Shown here: positions 7,045 to 15,091 of the stretch, in pieces
Numbering within the stretch: the stretch's first letter is position 1
Layout of the letters: each line of letters begins with the position of its first letter
Assembly (NCBI GenBank): GCA_900546075.1
Contig: URBH01000014.1
Coordinates: forward strand, 1-40,176
Direction of reading: 5' to 3'
DNA length: 40,176 bases
Source of the DNA: an uncultured Eubacteriales bacterium
GTDB lineage: Bacteria > Bacillota > Clostridia > Oscillospirales > Oscillospiraceae
Program-made: the position numbers and the translations under genes
The notes under the pieces: generated by a model
What the model was told of the DNA's origin: nothing
The model's input: the letters and a program-made list of their open reading frames with translations, nothing else
Databases searched by the model: none

Positions 7045-9501
7045 ATGAAATTCTCGTTCAAACGGGCGGCGGCCATGCTGGCGGCGCTGGCCGCTGCGGT
7101 TTCAGGGGCTTTACTGCTGCGCGCCCGGGCGGCGGAGGACGGCTATGTGCTGCACATTGCCAAGGATGCTTACGTCTGTGCTTCCCCCTTTGTGGCAGAC
7201 TTCACGCTCACCGGGGAGGATGGGAAGACGGTTTTCTCCGGTGAGGATTTTGTGGAAATTTATCATCTGACTGCTGACGGGGCAGGGGAACAGGCCGTAT
7301 CCATCGCCGCCTATTCCGTCAGCCCTGACGCGGAAGCGCCGGAAAAGGCGGGCTACCGGCGGGTGGGCTTGGAGGACAGGGGCTGTTTTTCCGCAGAAAC
7401 GGCGGGAAAGCTTCGGGCGGTGGTGCAGGGATCGTACCCCCACAAGAACGTGGCCGCCATTCAGGCGGCGGCAAATCCCTGGCTGGAAAGTCATGGCTTG
7501 CCGGAAATCAGGCAGCTGCAACGCGGCGAGGCCGTGCTGGCGGCGCAGCTTGCCGTCTGGGAGCTGACGAACCAGGGAAAGTTTTCCGTCAACGACTATT
7601 TATCCCGCTGGGAGGACATGACCACGCCGGGATGGCGGAATTATCTGAAAAAGGTCACGAACGCCGACGTTTCCCGCGAGCTGCTGACGGAAGACTCGGC
7701 ATCGAATGTTGCGGGTCTGTACCGGTATCTGTGCAGCCTGAAACCGGCGGCGCCGGGGTGCGAAACGGTGTCGGACGCGACGCTGCAAAATCCGGTTTAC
7801 ACGGCGGTAAAAGAGTCGGACGGAACCTATACCGTTACGGTGCGCGTGGATATTCAGACGACGGTTGGGTCACTGGACGCGCTGACCCTCAGCGCCGAAT
7901 GCGGCGGTCAGGTCAGGGAGCAGACAGTGACCGAGGCGGGAAGCTGCACGGTCTCCTTTTCCGGTCTTGCGGACAGGCCGGAGGTGACGCTGGAAATCAC
8001 CGGAACCCAGCACGGCGGCGACGTTTACCTGTTCGAAGGCGAGAATCACAGGCTGCTGGGCTTTGACGACAGCGTGCTGCCCGTCCACGGCAGGCTGCTG
8101 GTGAAGCCGGACTGCATTCTCAATATTCAGCAACGCGAAGAAGGCAGCGGCTTGCCGCTTTCCAATATCCGCTTTGACCTGTACCGGGCAGCGACCCGGG
8201 AGCAGTTGGAAAGCGGGGCGTTTTCCCTCAGCGCGTCATCTGACGAAGTGGCCATGAAGGGCTTTCGGACGCCTGAGAACCTCGTGACGATTCTGACAAC
8301 GGACATTCACGGCTTTGCCTCCTACAATTTTACGGCGAATAACCAGCCGGATGGCGTGTATCTGGTCGTCCAGCGCACGGAAGGGGAAGCGGCGGAGATT
8401 TCCGCACCCTTTTTTCTGGTGGTTCCTGGGGTCGGCGCTGACGGCGGAAATGCCTATACCCTGAATGTTAAGCCGACCGGTACAGTGGAAGCCGCTCCCG
8501 GCGCTCAGGTGAATGTGGGGGAAGTCGGCAGCACGGATAGCAGCTTTGACGTGGGGCAGGTACATACCTGGATTCTGCGGGGCAGCATCCCGTCGGGCAT
8601 CCGGACAGCACAGAAGTACACCATTACAGGCAGTTTTAACGAGCATCTGGCGCTGAATGAGTCGGCGCCAACGGTCAGCTTGCTGACTAGGGCGGGAGCG
8701 GAAATCGGCCTGACCGAGGGCGACCACTATACCGTTTCCCATAACGACGGAGGCGGCGAACTGTGCGTATCCCTGACCCCCGCGGGAATGGCCTACGCGG
8801 CGGCCAATCAGGGGGAAGGGGCGTGTGCGCCGGAAATTCGGGTGCGCGTCCGGGCGGCAATCACGGAAAGCGCCGGGCTTGGTACGTCTATTCCTTGCGT
8901 TGCGTCGATCGGTTACCTGAATGCTGCGGGCGTATTCTATGAAGCGCAGTCCGAAGCCGGAGAAGTCCACACAGGCGGGATCCACCTTTTCGTCTCCGAC
9001 GAAGCGGGACAGCCTCTCAGCGGCGGGACGTTCCGACTCGCCCGGGCAGGGAAATTTTCTGACGGCGAAAGCGCGGTTTTGAAGGTGAACGGTGCTGAGA
9101 TAAATGTCACATTCGTGAATTTCCACACGGGAGACGGCACAAAACCGGTCTCCGAGGTGACGACCGGGGAGGATGGTACGGCGCTCCTGCGGGGGGTGGC
9201 ATACGGGCGCTACTATCTGGTGCAGACGAAAGCACCGGAGGGAAGGGACAAGCTCAGTCAGCCCGTGGCGGTCACCGTCAGCGCATCCAGCCATTTAACG
9301 GTGCAGGACGGCTGGCGGGACGCTCACGGCATGACCGTTGACAACACGGTGCAGCTCGTCAACGGCGAGGAAATCCTCCCCAAAACGGGGGATGTGAGTG
9401 CGGTGGTGTTCGTCATTGTAGGGAGCATTCTGATTGGGGCGATTTGCGCGCTGATACTGGATATCCTTTTCCGGGCGGCGAAACGAAGAATCAGACGTTA
9501 A
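7045..9501 (+). CDS. LPKTG-anchored SpaA-type surface protein/pilin-like adhesin
   Basis: An 818-residue secreted protein predicted to be covalently attached to peptidoglycan by sortase. From the ATG at 7045, a basic start (KFSFKRAAA) and hydrophobic core form a signal peptide ending near ARAAE. Residues about 160-180 (AAQLAVWELTN) resemble the TQxA-type thioester domain of Gram-positive adhesins. About 490-640 look like a D2-type isopeptide pilin domain, and about 642-760 a SpaA/Cna-B domain (GRYYLVQTKAPEG). The sorting signal is LPKTG at 778-782, then a hydrophobic segment and RAAKRRIRR. An ATG nine bases upstream (7036) is also possible. No sortase or second pilin gene is nearby, so it depends on a sortase encoded elsewhere. 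Domain limits are approximate. Confidence 0.87.
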   Translation: MKFSFKRAAAMLAALAAAVSGALLLRARAAEDGYVLHIAKDAYVCASPFVADFTLTGEDGKTVFSGEDFVEIYHLTADGAGEQAVSIAAYSVSPDAEAPEKAGYRRVGLEDRGCFSAETAGKLRAVVQGSYPHKNVAAIQAAANPWLESHGLPEIRQLQRGEAVLAAQLAVWELTNQGKFSVNDYLSRWEDMTTPGWRNYLKKVTNADVSRELLTEDSASNVAGLYRYLCSLKPAAPGCETVSDATLQNPVYTAVKESDGTYTVTVRVDIQTTVGSLDALTLSAECGGQVREQTVTEAGSCTVSFSGLADRPEVTLEITGTQHGGDVYLFEGENHRLLGFDDSVLPVHGRLLVKPDCILNIQQREEGSGLPLSNIRFDLYRAATREQLESGAFSLSASSDEVAMKGFRTPENLVTILTTDIHGFASYNFTANNQPDGVYLVVQRTEGEAAEISAPFFLVVPGVGADGGNAYTLNVKPTGTVEAAPGAQVNVGEVGSTDSSFDVGQVHTWILRGSIPSGIRTAQKYTITGSFNEHLALNESAPTVSLLTRAGAEIGLTEGDHYTVSHNDGGGELCVSLTPAGMAYAAANQGEGACAPEIRVRVRAAITESAGLGTSIPCVASIGYLNAAGVFYEAQSEAGEVHTGGIHLFVSDEAGQPLSGGTFRLARAGKFSDGESAVLKVNGAEINVTFVNFHTGDGTKPVSEVTTGEDGTALLRGVAYGRYYLVQTKAPEGRDKLSQPVAVTVSASSHLTVQDGWRDAHGMTVDNTVQLVNGEEILPKTGDVSAVVFVIVGSILIGAICALILDILFRAAKRRIRR

Positions 9502-9507
9502 ATGTAC

Positions 9508-9534
9508 AATCCCCCGGGCGCCGCCCGGGGGATT
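9508..9534. terminator. GC-rich hairpin after the surface-protein gene
   Basis: A near-perfect 27-base palindrome (9508-9520 with 9522-9534) starts seven bases after the stop codon. It lacks a T tract on the plus strand. It probably ends or stabilises the surface-protein mRNA and may also serve the convergent GNAT gene. Confidence 0.6.
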
Positions 9535-9549
9535 GGCTGTATATGCAAG

Positions 9550-10029
9550 TCAAATCAATCTCAGAAAATATTCGTCCGCTCCTTCAAACACACCGGTTCG
9601 TTTGAAGCCATGCCGTTCATAAAACCGTGCCGCGCCCACATTATCCTTATGGCAGCCCAGTGCAATGGAGCGCTTCCCAAAGTCGCAGGAAACCCGGTCG
9701 ATGGCTTTTTCCAGAATGATACCGCCAAGTCCTTTGCCCCGGAAATCCCTGTCGATGACAAATCCCATCAGCCGATAAAACGGCTCTTTTCCCATCTCCG
9801 CCGGGTCGGTATCCCAGGGAATGGCTTCTCCCAAAAGGAGCAGACCAATATACGTCTGGCCGAGTTTCACAAGATAGGTATGCCCAAGACAATTGTGGGC
9901 GACGCCGTAATCGGTGATCTCCATGATCGTTTCCGCGTTGTCTACCCAAATCTCCGGGATGTCGTCCCTCTTGATTTTCTGCGCATAGGGAAAATTCCCG
10001 TGGGTAAGCTCCTCAAATGTAATGTCCAT
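9550..10029 (-). CDS. GNAT-family N-acetyltransferase
   Basis: A 159-residue acetyltransferase. The acetyl-CoA pyrophosphate-binding motif A is visible as DRDFRGKGLGGIILEKAI (R/QxxGxG/A type), followed by IALGCHKDNVGAARFYERHGFKRTGVF, the usual strand-helix end of the GNAT fold. The substrate is not predictable. GGAGG lies properly before the ATG at 10029. It is downstream of the aldo/keto reductase on the same strand but separated from it by a strong hairpin (10056-10082), so it may be transcribed partly by read-through. It converges with the surface-protein gene. Confidence 0.85.
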   Translation of the reverse strand: MDITFEELTHGNFPYAQKIKRDDIPEIWVDNAETIMEITDYGVAHNCLGHTYLVKLGQTYIGLLLLGEAIPWDTDPAEMGKEPFYRLMGFVIDRDFRGKGLGGIILEKAIDRVSCDFGKRSIALGCHKDNVGAARFYERHGFKRTGVFEGADEYFLRLI

Positions 10030-10055
10030 TCTGCTGGCCTCCGAATTCTACAGCG

Positions 10056-10082
10056 ACAGGCGCAGCGGTTCGCTGCGCCTGT
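10056..10082. terminator. Hairpin between the aldo/keto reductase and the GNAT gene
   Basis: A 12-bp perfect stem (10056-10067 with 10071-10082) closes a three-base loop. On the minus strand it follows the reductase stop but has no T tract, so it may attenuate rather than fully terminate. Confidence 0.5.
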
Positions 10083-10097
10083 TGACTGCCTAAAAGA

Positions 10098-11219
10098 TTA
10101 TTGCTTCTCAAATACCTGCGCCACGTCCTCCAGCAACTCCCGGATGCTCAGGTGCTGGGGGCAGATGTCCTCGCACTGGCCGCACTTGAGGCAGTCGGAG
10201 GCTTTCGCGCCGCTCTTGGTGTGGACGTCGCGGTAGTAATGGTCGCTGTTCCAGTCGTGGAACTGTTTTTTGGCATTCATGCAGGCGAACAGGTCGGGGA
10301 TGGGAATGCCCTGGGGGCAGACCTCGGTGCAGTAGCGGCAGCCGGTGCAGGGAATCAGACCCTGTCCCCGGAAAATCGCGCAGACCTTGGCAATGGCCAG
10401 CCGCTCTTCCTCGTTCAGCGGCCGGAAATCCTTCATGAAGCCGCAGTTATCCGCCATCATTTCCGTGCTGCCCATGCCGGACAGAACCATCCGGATGCCG
10501 GGGAAGCTGGCGGCGAAGCGAATGGCATAGCTGGCGTTGGAGCCGTCGTGAAGCGCGTCCAGCACCTTCTGGGCATCCTCCGGCAAATTCACCAGAGAAC
10601 CACCCTTCACCGGCTCCATGACGATGACGGGCTTGCCGTGCTTGCAGCAGACCTCATAGCACTTCCGGGACTCCACGGAGGGATCCTCGTAATCGACATA
10701 GTTGAACTGAATCTGGACGACCTCGATCTGGGGATATTCGGTGAGGATCTGATCCAGAACCTCGGCCTTGTCGTGGAAGGAAATGCCGAAATGGCGGATC
10801 TTGCCCTCGTCCCGAAGCGCCATGACCGTTTCGTAGGCGTGAATCTGCTTGTATCTTGCAAACAAATCCTTATTCTGGGCGTGCATCAGGTAGAAATCGA
10901 AATAATCCACGCCGCAGGCCTCCAGCTGCTTCTGTAAGAAGGGACGGATGTCCTCATTTTTCTCGATGTAGTGGCCGGACAGCTTGTTGGTCAGGATGTA
11001 CGCTTCCCGGGGGTAGCGGGAGGTCAGGCACTTTTTCAGCGCGATCTCGCTCTGGCCGTCGATGTAGCCGTGGGCGGTGTCAAAATAGTTGAAGCCGTTT
11101 GCGAGAAACATGTCCACCATTTTGCCGGTTTCCTCAAAATCCACTTCATCGCCCTTCATGGGAAGGCGCATACAGCCGAAACCAAAATTTTTCTTCACTT
11201 TGTCAAAACAGGATTGCAT
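10098..11219 (-). CDS. Aldo/keto reductase with C-terminal 2x4Fe-4S ferredoxin domain
   Basis: A 373-residue oxidoreductase common in anaerobic Firmicutes. The N-terminal TIM barrel carries the AKR tetrad: D and Y in FDTAHGY, K in TNKLSG and H in YLMHAQ. The C-terminus has two ferredoxin-type clusters, CTGCRYCTEVCPQ and CLKCGQCEDICPQ. The iron-sulfur module suggests electron exchange with ferredoxin besides or instead of NAD(P)H; the carbonyl substrate is unknown. A long in-frame extension upstream (to 12113) is only the shadow of the MFS gene. AGGAGG and an AKR-like N-terminus support the ATG at 11219. It lies about 105 bases downstream of the MFS gene with its own possible promoter. Confidence 0.92.
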   Translation of the reverse strand: MQSCFDKVKKNFGFGCMRLPMKGDEVDFEETGKMVDMFLANGFNYFDTAHGYIDGQSEIALKKCLTSRYPREAYILTNKLSGHYIEKNEDIRPFLQKQLEACGVDYFDFYLMHAQNKDLFARYKQIHAYETVMALRDEGKIRHFGISFHDKAEVLDQILTEYPQIEVVQIQFNYVDYEDPSVESRKCYEVCCKHGKPVIVMEPVKGGSLVNLPEDAQKVLDALHDGSNASYAIRFAASFPGIRMVLSGMGSTEMMADNCGFMKDFRPLNEEERLAIAKVCAIFRGQGLIPCTGCRYCTEVCPQGIPIPDLFACMNAKKQFHDWNSDHYYRDVHTKSGAKASDCLKCGQCEDICPQHLSIRELLEDVAQVFEKQ

Positions 11220-11262
11220 ATTGGGATTCCTCCTTGATTTTCCGGTACTTTCACACACTGTA

Positions 11263-11293
11263 AGTATAACATCCGGCAGTAGCAATCGGTCAA
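11263..11293 (-). promoter_or_regulatory. Possible extended -10 promoter for the aldo/keto reductase
   Basis: On the minus strand TGTTATACT gives an extended -10 (TATACT at 11268-11263). TTGACC (11293-11288) is 19 bases upstream, a long spacer. Confidence 0.45.
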
Positions 11294-11326
11294 TTGGCAG
11301 TTTCAACAAATATCGCGGCGCGCTTT

Positions 11327-12508
11327 CTACGCGGCATGGGTGTTCCGGGCAATTTTCCGAATCAGGCTCTCGTGCATAACCGCCATGAGAACCAAAAGCA
11401 CCAGCAGATACACGGGCAGCAGCGAAACGGAAATGTACTGGGCGAGCAGGCCGAACAGAGGCGGCATCAGGCAGCTGCCCACGTAGGCGCAGGCCATTTG
11501 CACACCAATGATGGCCTGAGATTTGTCTGCACCGAAATGCGCAGGGGTGGAGTGGATGATGCAGGGATAGATCGGTGCGCAGCCCAAGCCAATGATCACA
11601 AAGCCGGCCAGAGAAGCGACCGTTCCAAGGGGAAGAAACAGAATGATAACGCCGCACCCAATGAGTCCCGACCCGAGGCGGATCATCTGTGTGTCGTCCA
11701 GACACATGGTGATAAAGCCGCTGATCGCCCGCCCGACGGTAATGCCGATAAAGAACATGCTGGCAAAAGCGGCGGCGCTCTCCGGAGAAACGCCCCTGTG
11801 GAGTGTCAGATAGCTGCTTGCCCACAGTCCGGCGGTCTGCTCCACGGCGCAGTAGCAGAAGAAGCAGACCAGAACCTCCTTTACGCCGGGGATTCTCAGA
11901 ATTTCCTTCAGGGAGAGGGACGCCGCCTCCGTTTCGTTTCCCGAGGCATCCACGACCTTGGGGCGCTTCTTCCAAAGGGGCAGACTGAAAATCAGCACGG
12001 CGGTCAACACCATCTGAATCACGGAGATGGTGCGATAGCCCAGATTCCAGGTTCCGCCGCCGGTCATGACGTAGCCCATGATGTACGGGCCGGAGGCAGC
12101 GCCCACGCCCCACATGCAGTGCAGCCAGCTCATGTGCTTGCTCTTATAGTGCAGCGCCACGTAGTTATTCAGGGAAGCGTCCACGCTTCCCGCGCCCAGC
12201 CCGTAGGGAAGCGCCCATAGGCAGAGCTGCCAGAAGGCGCTGCTGACGGAAAACCCCCAGAGTGCCACGGCGGTCATGGCGACGCTGATGGCCGTGACCT
12301 TCCCGGTGCCCAGCCGCCGGGTCAACCGGTCGCTTTGCAGGCTGGAAACGATGGTTCCCAGGGCAATGATCATGGAAATGATTCCGGCGTAGGAAACCGG
12401 TACGCCGAGCTGGGGATACATGGTCGGCCACGCGGAACCGAGCAGGGAATCCGGCAGTCCCAAACTGATGAAGGACAGATAAATGATGACGAGCAGAAGC
12501 TGAAACAT
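11327..12508 (-). CDS. Major facilitator superfamily transporter
   Basis: A 393-residue integral membrane protein with about twelve hydrophobic segments. The MFS signature between segments 2 and 3 is recognisable as SLQSDRLTRRLGTGKV. The N-terminus (LVIIYLSFISLGLPDSLLGSAWP) resembles a group of Clostridia MFS proteins related to FucP/FsrR-like or Bacillus YfkF-like carriers, but substrate assignment is not possible. The protein has a usual MFS length for one with short loops. AGAGGT precedes the ATG at 12508. The downstream aldo/keto reductase is on the same strand and may act on an imported compound; that is only a neighbourhood guess. Confidence 0.88.
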   Translation of the reverse strand: MFQLLLVIIYLSFISLGLPDSLLGSAWPTMYPQLGVPVSYAGIISMIIALGTIVSSLQSDRLTRRLGTGKVTAISVAMTAVALWGFSVSSAFWQLCLWALPYGLGAGSVDASLNNYVALHYKSKHMSWLHCMWGVGAASGPYIMGYVMTGGGTWNLGYRTISVIQMVLTAVLIFSLPLWKKRPKVVDASGNETEAASLSLKEILRIPGVKEVLVCFFCYCAVEQTAGLWASSYLTLHRGVSPESAAAFASMFFIGITVGRAISGFITMCLDDTQMIRLGSGLIGCGVIILFLPLGTVASLAGFVIIGLGCAPIYPCIIHSTPAHFGADKSQAIIGVQMACAYVGSCLMPPLFGLLAQYISVSLLPVYLLVLLVLMAVMHESLIRKIARNTHAA

Positions 12509-12540
12509 GGTAAAAACCTCTCGGATTTCTATGGCTGCCG

Positions 12541-12563
12541 CACAATTATGCGGTGTTGCCCTA
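12541..12563 (+). repeat. Short intergenic repeat, copy 2
   Basis: CAATTATGCGGTGTTGCCCTA at 12543-12563 is copy 2 of the repeat at 84-104. It lies between the MFS start and the DUF1653 gene end, outside any coding region. Confidence 0.3.
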
Positions 12564-12587
12564 TTTTTGAATACTGTTCCGGTGGAT

Positions 12588-12824
12588 TCAGAAATTGTTC
12601 ATTTCCTGAGATTCTGAATCAATATACTGAAATCTCGGCCCATGGTAGCCGTCCCGGTCTATGGTCTCGCTCCACATGGCGGCAGGACGCACCCACAGGC
12701 CGTGTTCGCCATACAGTGCGCGGTAGACCACCATCGGCTCCCGGGTCTCCGAGTGGAGGGCGGTTCCAATGACTTCGTAGAGATTGCCCTTGAAATGCCG
12801 GTACAGGCCGGTTTGGATGTCCAT
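12588..12824 (-). CDS. DUF1653-family protein
   Basis: A 78-residue cytosolic protein of the DUF1653 family, recognised from GLYRHFKGNLYEVIGTALHSET, the VVYRALYG segment and MWSETID. The fold is a small beta-barrel; biochemical function is unknown. AGGAGGG lies just before the ATG. It sits between the acidic membrane protein and the MFS gene on the minus strand. A GC-rich hairpin separates it from the former. A 9-bp inverted repeat (12585-12593 with 12612-12620) spans its stop codon and may contribute to mRNA 3' end formation. Confidence 0.85.
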   Translation of the reverse strand: MDIQTGLYRHFKGNLYEVIGTALHSETREPMVVYRALYGEHGLWVRPAAMWSETIDRDGYHGPRFQYIDSESQEMNNF

Positions 12825-12841
12825 AGAGCCCTCCTAGGGAA

Positions 12842-12868
12842 GCGCGCCGGAGAAATTCTCCGGCGCGC
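12842..12868. terminator. GC-rich hairpin downstream of the acidic membrane-protein gene
   Basis: A 13-bp palindromic stem (12842-12854 with 12856-12868) lies between the 670-residue gene and the DUF1653 gene. It lacks a clear T tract on either strand, so efficiency is uncertain. Confidence 0.55.
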
Positions 12869-12889
12869 AAAGTCGTATTTCCAGTTTCC

Positions 12890-14902
12890 TTATCCTGCCT
12901 TGGGAACGTTGCCGCCTCTTGCGGTCATGTCCACGACCATGTTGGGATCAAACAGACCCTTGTCGGTGAACCGCTCCTTATACCAGACCATGGTTTCACC
13001 GGTGACCATCAGACGCTTCTGACGGACGTAGGTGTTATTCACCTCGGTACTGGGATCTTTGCTGTTGGAAATGAAGTAGCGGAAACCGGTCTGATACATG
13101 ACATTGAAGGACGCGCCGGTGTAGTCGGAAAGATCGCTGGCCTGAGCAAAGACAAAGGTGTCAATGTTGCCGATGATGGGCGTGATCTGCTGTGTCCAGC
13201 TTTGCAGGTCGGCGGTAATGCCTGCGGAGTTCATATCCCGGTACTTGCCGTTTTCGTAGGTGTAGCAAGCCAGACGGTAGCCCTTGGCCTTCAGCGCTTC
13301 CACGATGGCGATGGCGCCGGCCTTCTCCTGCTCATAGAAGTCGTTGCCCTTGGTGCTGACGTAGGAGGTGTTGCAGCGGTAGCCGAAGATACCCTGGCTG
13401 CCGGTCACGGCCAGAATGGCGCGGGCGCCCCGGTAGGAGAAGTCGGGATGGGCTTTGATGAAGTCCTCCAGAATGGGGACGAAATCGTAATTGCCGGTGA
13501 GGGTATTGTTGCTGCTGTCGATGTACTCGGCCTTGATATCGCCGTTCGCATCCAGAACCAGCTTGTGGGCAAAGCCTGCGCCGCCTGCGTCGGCCACGCC
13601 GTCCTTGTTGCTGTCAACCATGTACTCAAAGTAGTTGACCATGGTCTCGGTGAGCATGAGAGGCTTCTTTCCCTGGGGGAGGAAAATGGACTTGGCCTCG
13701 AACTGATCGGTGCCGGAAACGGTCTGACCGACGCTCACGAAGTCGTCAAAGTCCACCAGAACGTAGTTGTTTGCATAGAGCTGCTCCAGAATCTTGGAGA
13801 ACTCGTCAATGGTGACAAAGTTCTGGTTATACTTTCCGCCCAGCTCCTTATCGTTGAAGGCACGGGCGGGGTCGGCGATCAGCACGTGGAAGCTGAGGTT
13901 GGGAATCTGGGAGTAATCCTTGTACTCAACCAGAGAGTTCATTGCGTTGACGTACTCCGCGCGCTTTGTGCTCATATCGGGGTAGTTGGCGATATCCGCG
14001 AAGGAATCCAGCTTCTCAATGGCACCCTCATAATCATAGTTGGCGGCCAACTCGGCGGCCTCGCCCATAATCCGCTGATATTCCGCTTCCGCCGCCTGGG
14101 CGCTGCTGATGGAGGCTTCGATCTCGTTCTTTTTGATGGCGTCGTTGACCCGCTTCTGCTCGATGGCATTGGAAATCGCACCGATGACGAAGGAGAGAAT
14201 CAGAATCAGACACACGCAGGCGATCAGGGGAGGCAGATAGACCTCCTTGAAGATCTGCGACTTGGTCTTTCTGCGCCGACGACGGGGATTATTGGGGTCG
14301 GCGGGGGCTTCCAACGCTTCCTTGCTCGTCAGAGGAGCAAAGTAGAGGTCATACAGCTTGGTGAAGACGTTTGGCTTTGCTTCCTTCGGCTCCTTGGGCT
14401 TGCGCTCACGGGGAGGCTTGGGCGCCTTTTCGGGCTTTTCTCTTCGACGGCGGGCGGGCTTGTCCTCGTCCTCCTCATCGGGATAATCGTCTTCTTCCGC
14501 CTCGTCCTGGAAATCGGAATCGTCCTCCGGCGCGGCCTGGGGCTGCTCGGACTCGTCATCGTCCAGAAATTCGGACATGTCAAAGTCCGGGTCATCCTCC
14601 CGCTTGTCGCTGCCGAAGTCGTCATGCTCCTGGGAATTGCGGCGGACGGCCTTGGGGGACAGAATATCGTCCAGGTCGAGATCGTCAACGGTCTCGTCGG
14701 AATCCTCGTCCAGACCCAGACCGCTGAGATCCAGCTCGTCATCATCCCCGTCGGAGACCGTCTTCTTCGGCTGATTGCCGGAAGGCACGTCGTCAAACTC
14801 GGAAAGATCTATATCTGCGCCGTCTTCGCCGTCCAAAAATGCCTTGGGGTCGAAGTCGTCATCATCGAAATGGAAATCCATGTCGAAATCGTCCTTAGCC
14901 AT
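12890..14902 (-). CDS. Membrane-anchored protein with acidic cytoplasmic tail and degenerate deacetylase-like ectodomain
   Basis: A 670-residue type II membrane protein of unknown function. Residues 1-150 are extremely acidic (Asp/Glu clusters with repeated D-x-SEF/DLD units). A basic, Pro-rich stretch (about 150-215) and one transmembrane segment (about 222-243) follow. Outside the membrane come a helical region (about 245-330) and a domain starting FHVLIADPARAF that resembles the NodB polysaccharide deacetylase fold: VTIDEFSKILEQLYANNYVLV then KKPLMLTET. Active NodB enzymes have LTFDDG there; here the Asp pair is absent. DSNKDGVADA (430-439) looks like a calcium-binding loop. It may bind cell-wall glycans without cleaving them. 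It has a good promoter at 14937-14965. Membrane topology is firm, the fold is moderate, and the role is unknown. Confidence 0.8.
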   Translation of the reverse strand: MAKDDFDMDFHFDDDDFDPKAFLDGEDGADIDLSEFDDVPSGNQPKKTVSDGDDDELDLSGLGLDEDSDETVDDLDLDDILSPKAVRRNSQEHDDFGSDKREDDPDFDMSEFLDDDESEQPQAAPEDDSDFQDEAEEDDYPDEEDEDKPARRRREKPEKAPKPPRERKPKEPKEAKPNVFTKLYDLYFAPLTSKEALEAPADPNNPRRRRRKTKSQIFKEVYLPPLIACVCLILILSFVIGAISNAIEQKRVNDAIKKNEIEASISSAQAAEAEYQRIMGEAAELAANYDYEGAIEKLDSFADIANYPDMSTKRAEYVNAMNSLVEYKDYSQIPNLSFHVLIADPARAFNDKELGGKYNQNFVTIDEFSKILEQLYANNYVLVDFDDFVSVGQTVSGTDQFEAKSIFLPQGKKPLMLTETMVNYFEYMVDSNKDGVADAGGAGFAHKLVLDANGDIKAEYIDSSNNTLTGNYDFVPILEDFIKAHPDFSYRGARAILAVTGSQGIFGYRCNTSYVSTKGNDFYEQEKAGAIAIVEALKAKGYRLACYTYENGKYRDMNSAGITADLQSWTQQITPIIGNIDTFVFAQASDLSDYTGASFNVMYQTGFRYFISNSKDPSTEVNNTYVRQKRLMVTGETMVWYKERFTDKGLFDPNMVVDMTARGGNVPKAG

Positions 14903-14936
14903 AGTTCATCCCTGCCTTTATGGTATAGTCAATGAT

Positions 14937-14965
14937 ATTCTACCATCGACAAAGAAAAAAAGCAA
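14937..14965 (-). promoter_or_regulatory. Promoter for the acidic membrane-protein gene
   Basis: On the minus strand TTGCTT (14965-14960) and TAGAAT (14942-14937) are 17 bases apart. The stretch upstream and within the spacer is T-rich on this strand. Confidence 0.65.
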
Positions 14966-15035
14966 GGGAAATTGGAAGAAAAGCTAAAAAAAGAGAAAAC
15001 GGTCGAATCCCCGGCGCTTTTCCCAATCAGGCAAA

Positions 15036-15074
15036 TGCACGGACTCCCCGCTTTATTTTGGGGAAGCCCGTGCA
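15036..15074 (-). terminator. Interrupted hairpin after the XRE gene
   Basis: Arms 15036-15042 and 15068-15074 pair over seven bases, and CCCC (15046-15049) pairs with GGGG (15060-15063) inside, with small internal mismatches. It begins about 18 bases past the XRE stop. The T tract is weak. Confidence 0.45.
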
Positions 15075-15091
15075 TGGAAAAATCGGTAAAA

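Noticed and set aside
11220..12113. N-terminal extension of the aldo/keto reductase frame into the MFS gene
   Set aside because: The extension is Arg/His/Gly-rich without motifs and overlaps a clear MFS gene; AGGAGG and the AKR fold place the start at 11219.
13202..14935. A 577-codon plus-strand open frame
   Set aside because: Antisense to the acidic membrane protein; its Leu/Gly/Val richness mirrors Asp/Glu codons on the other strand.
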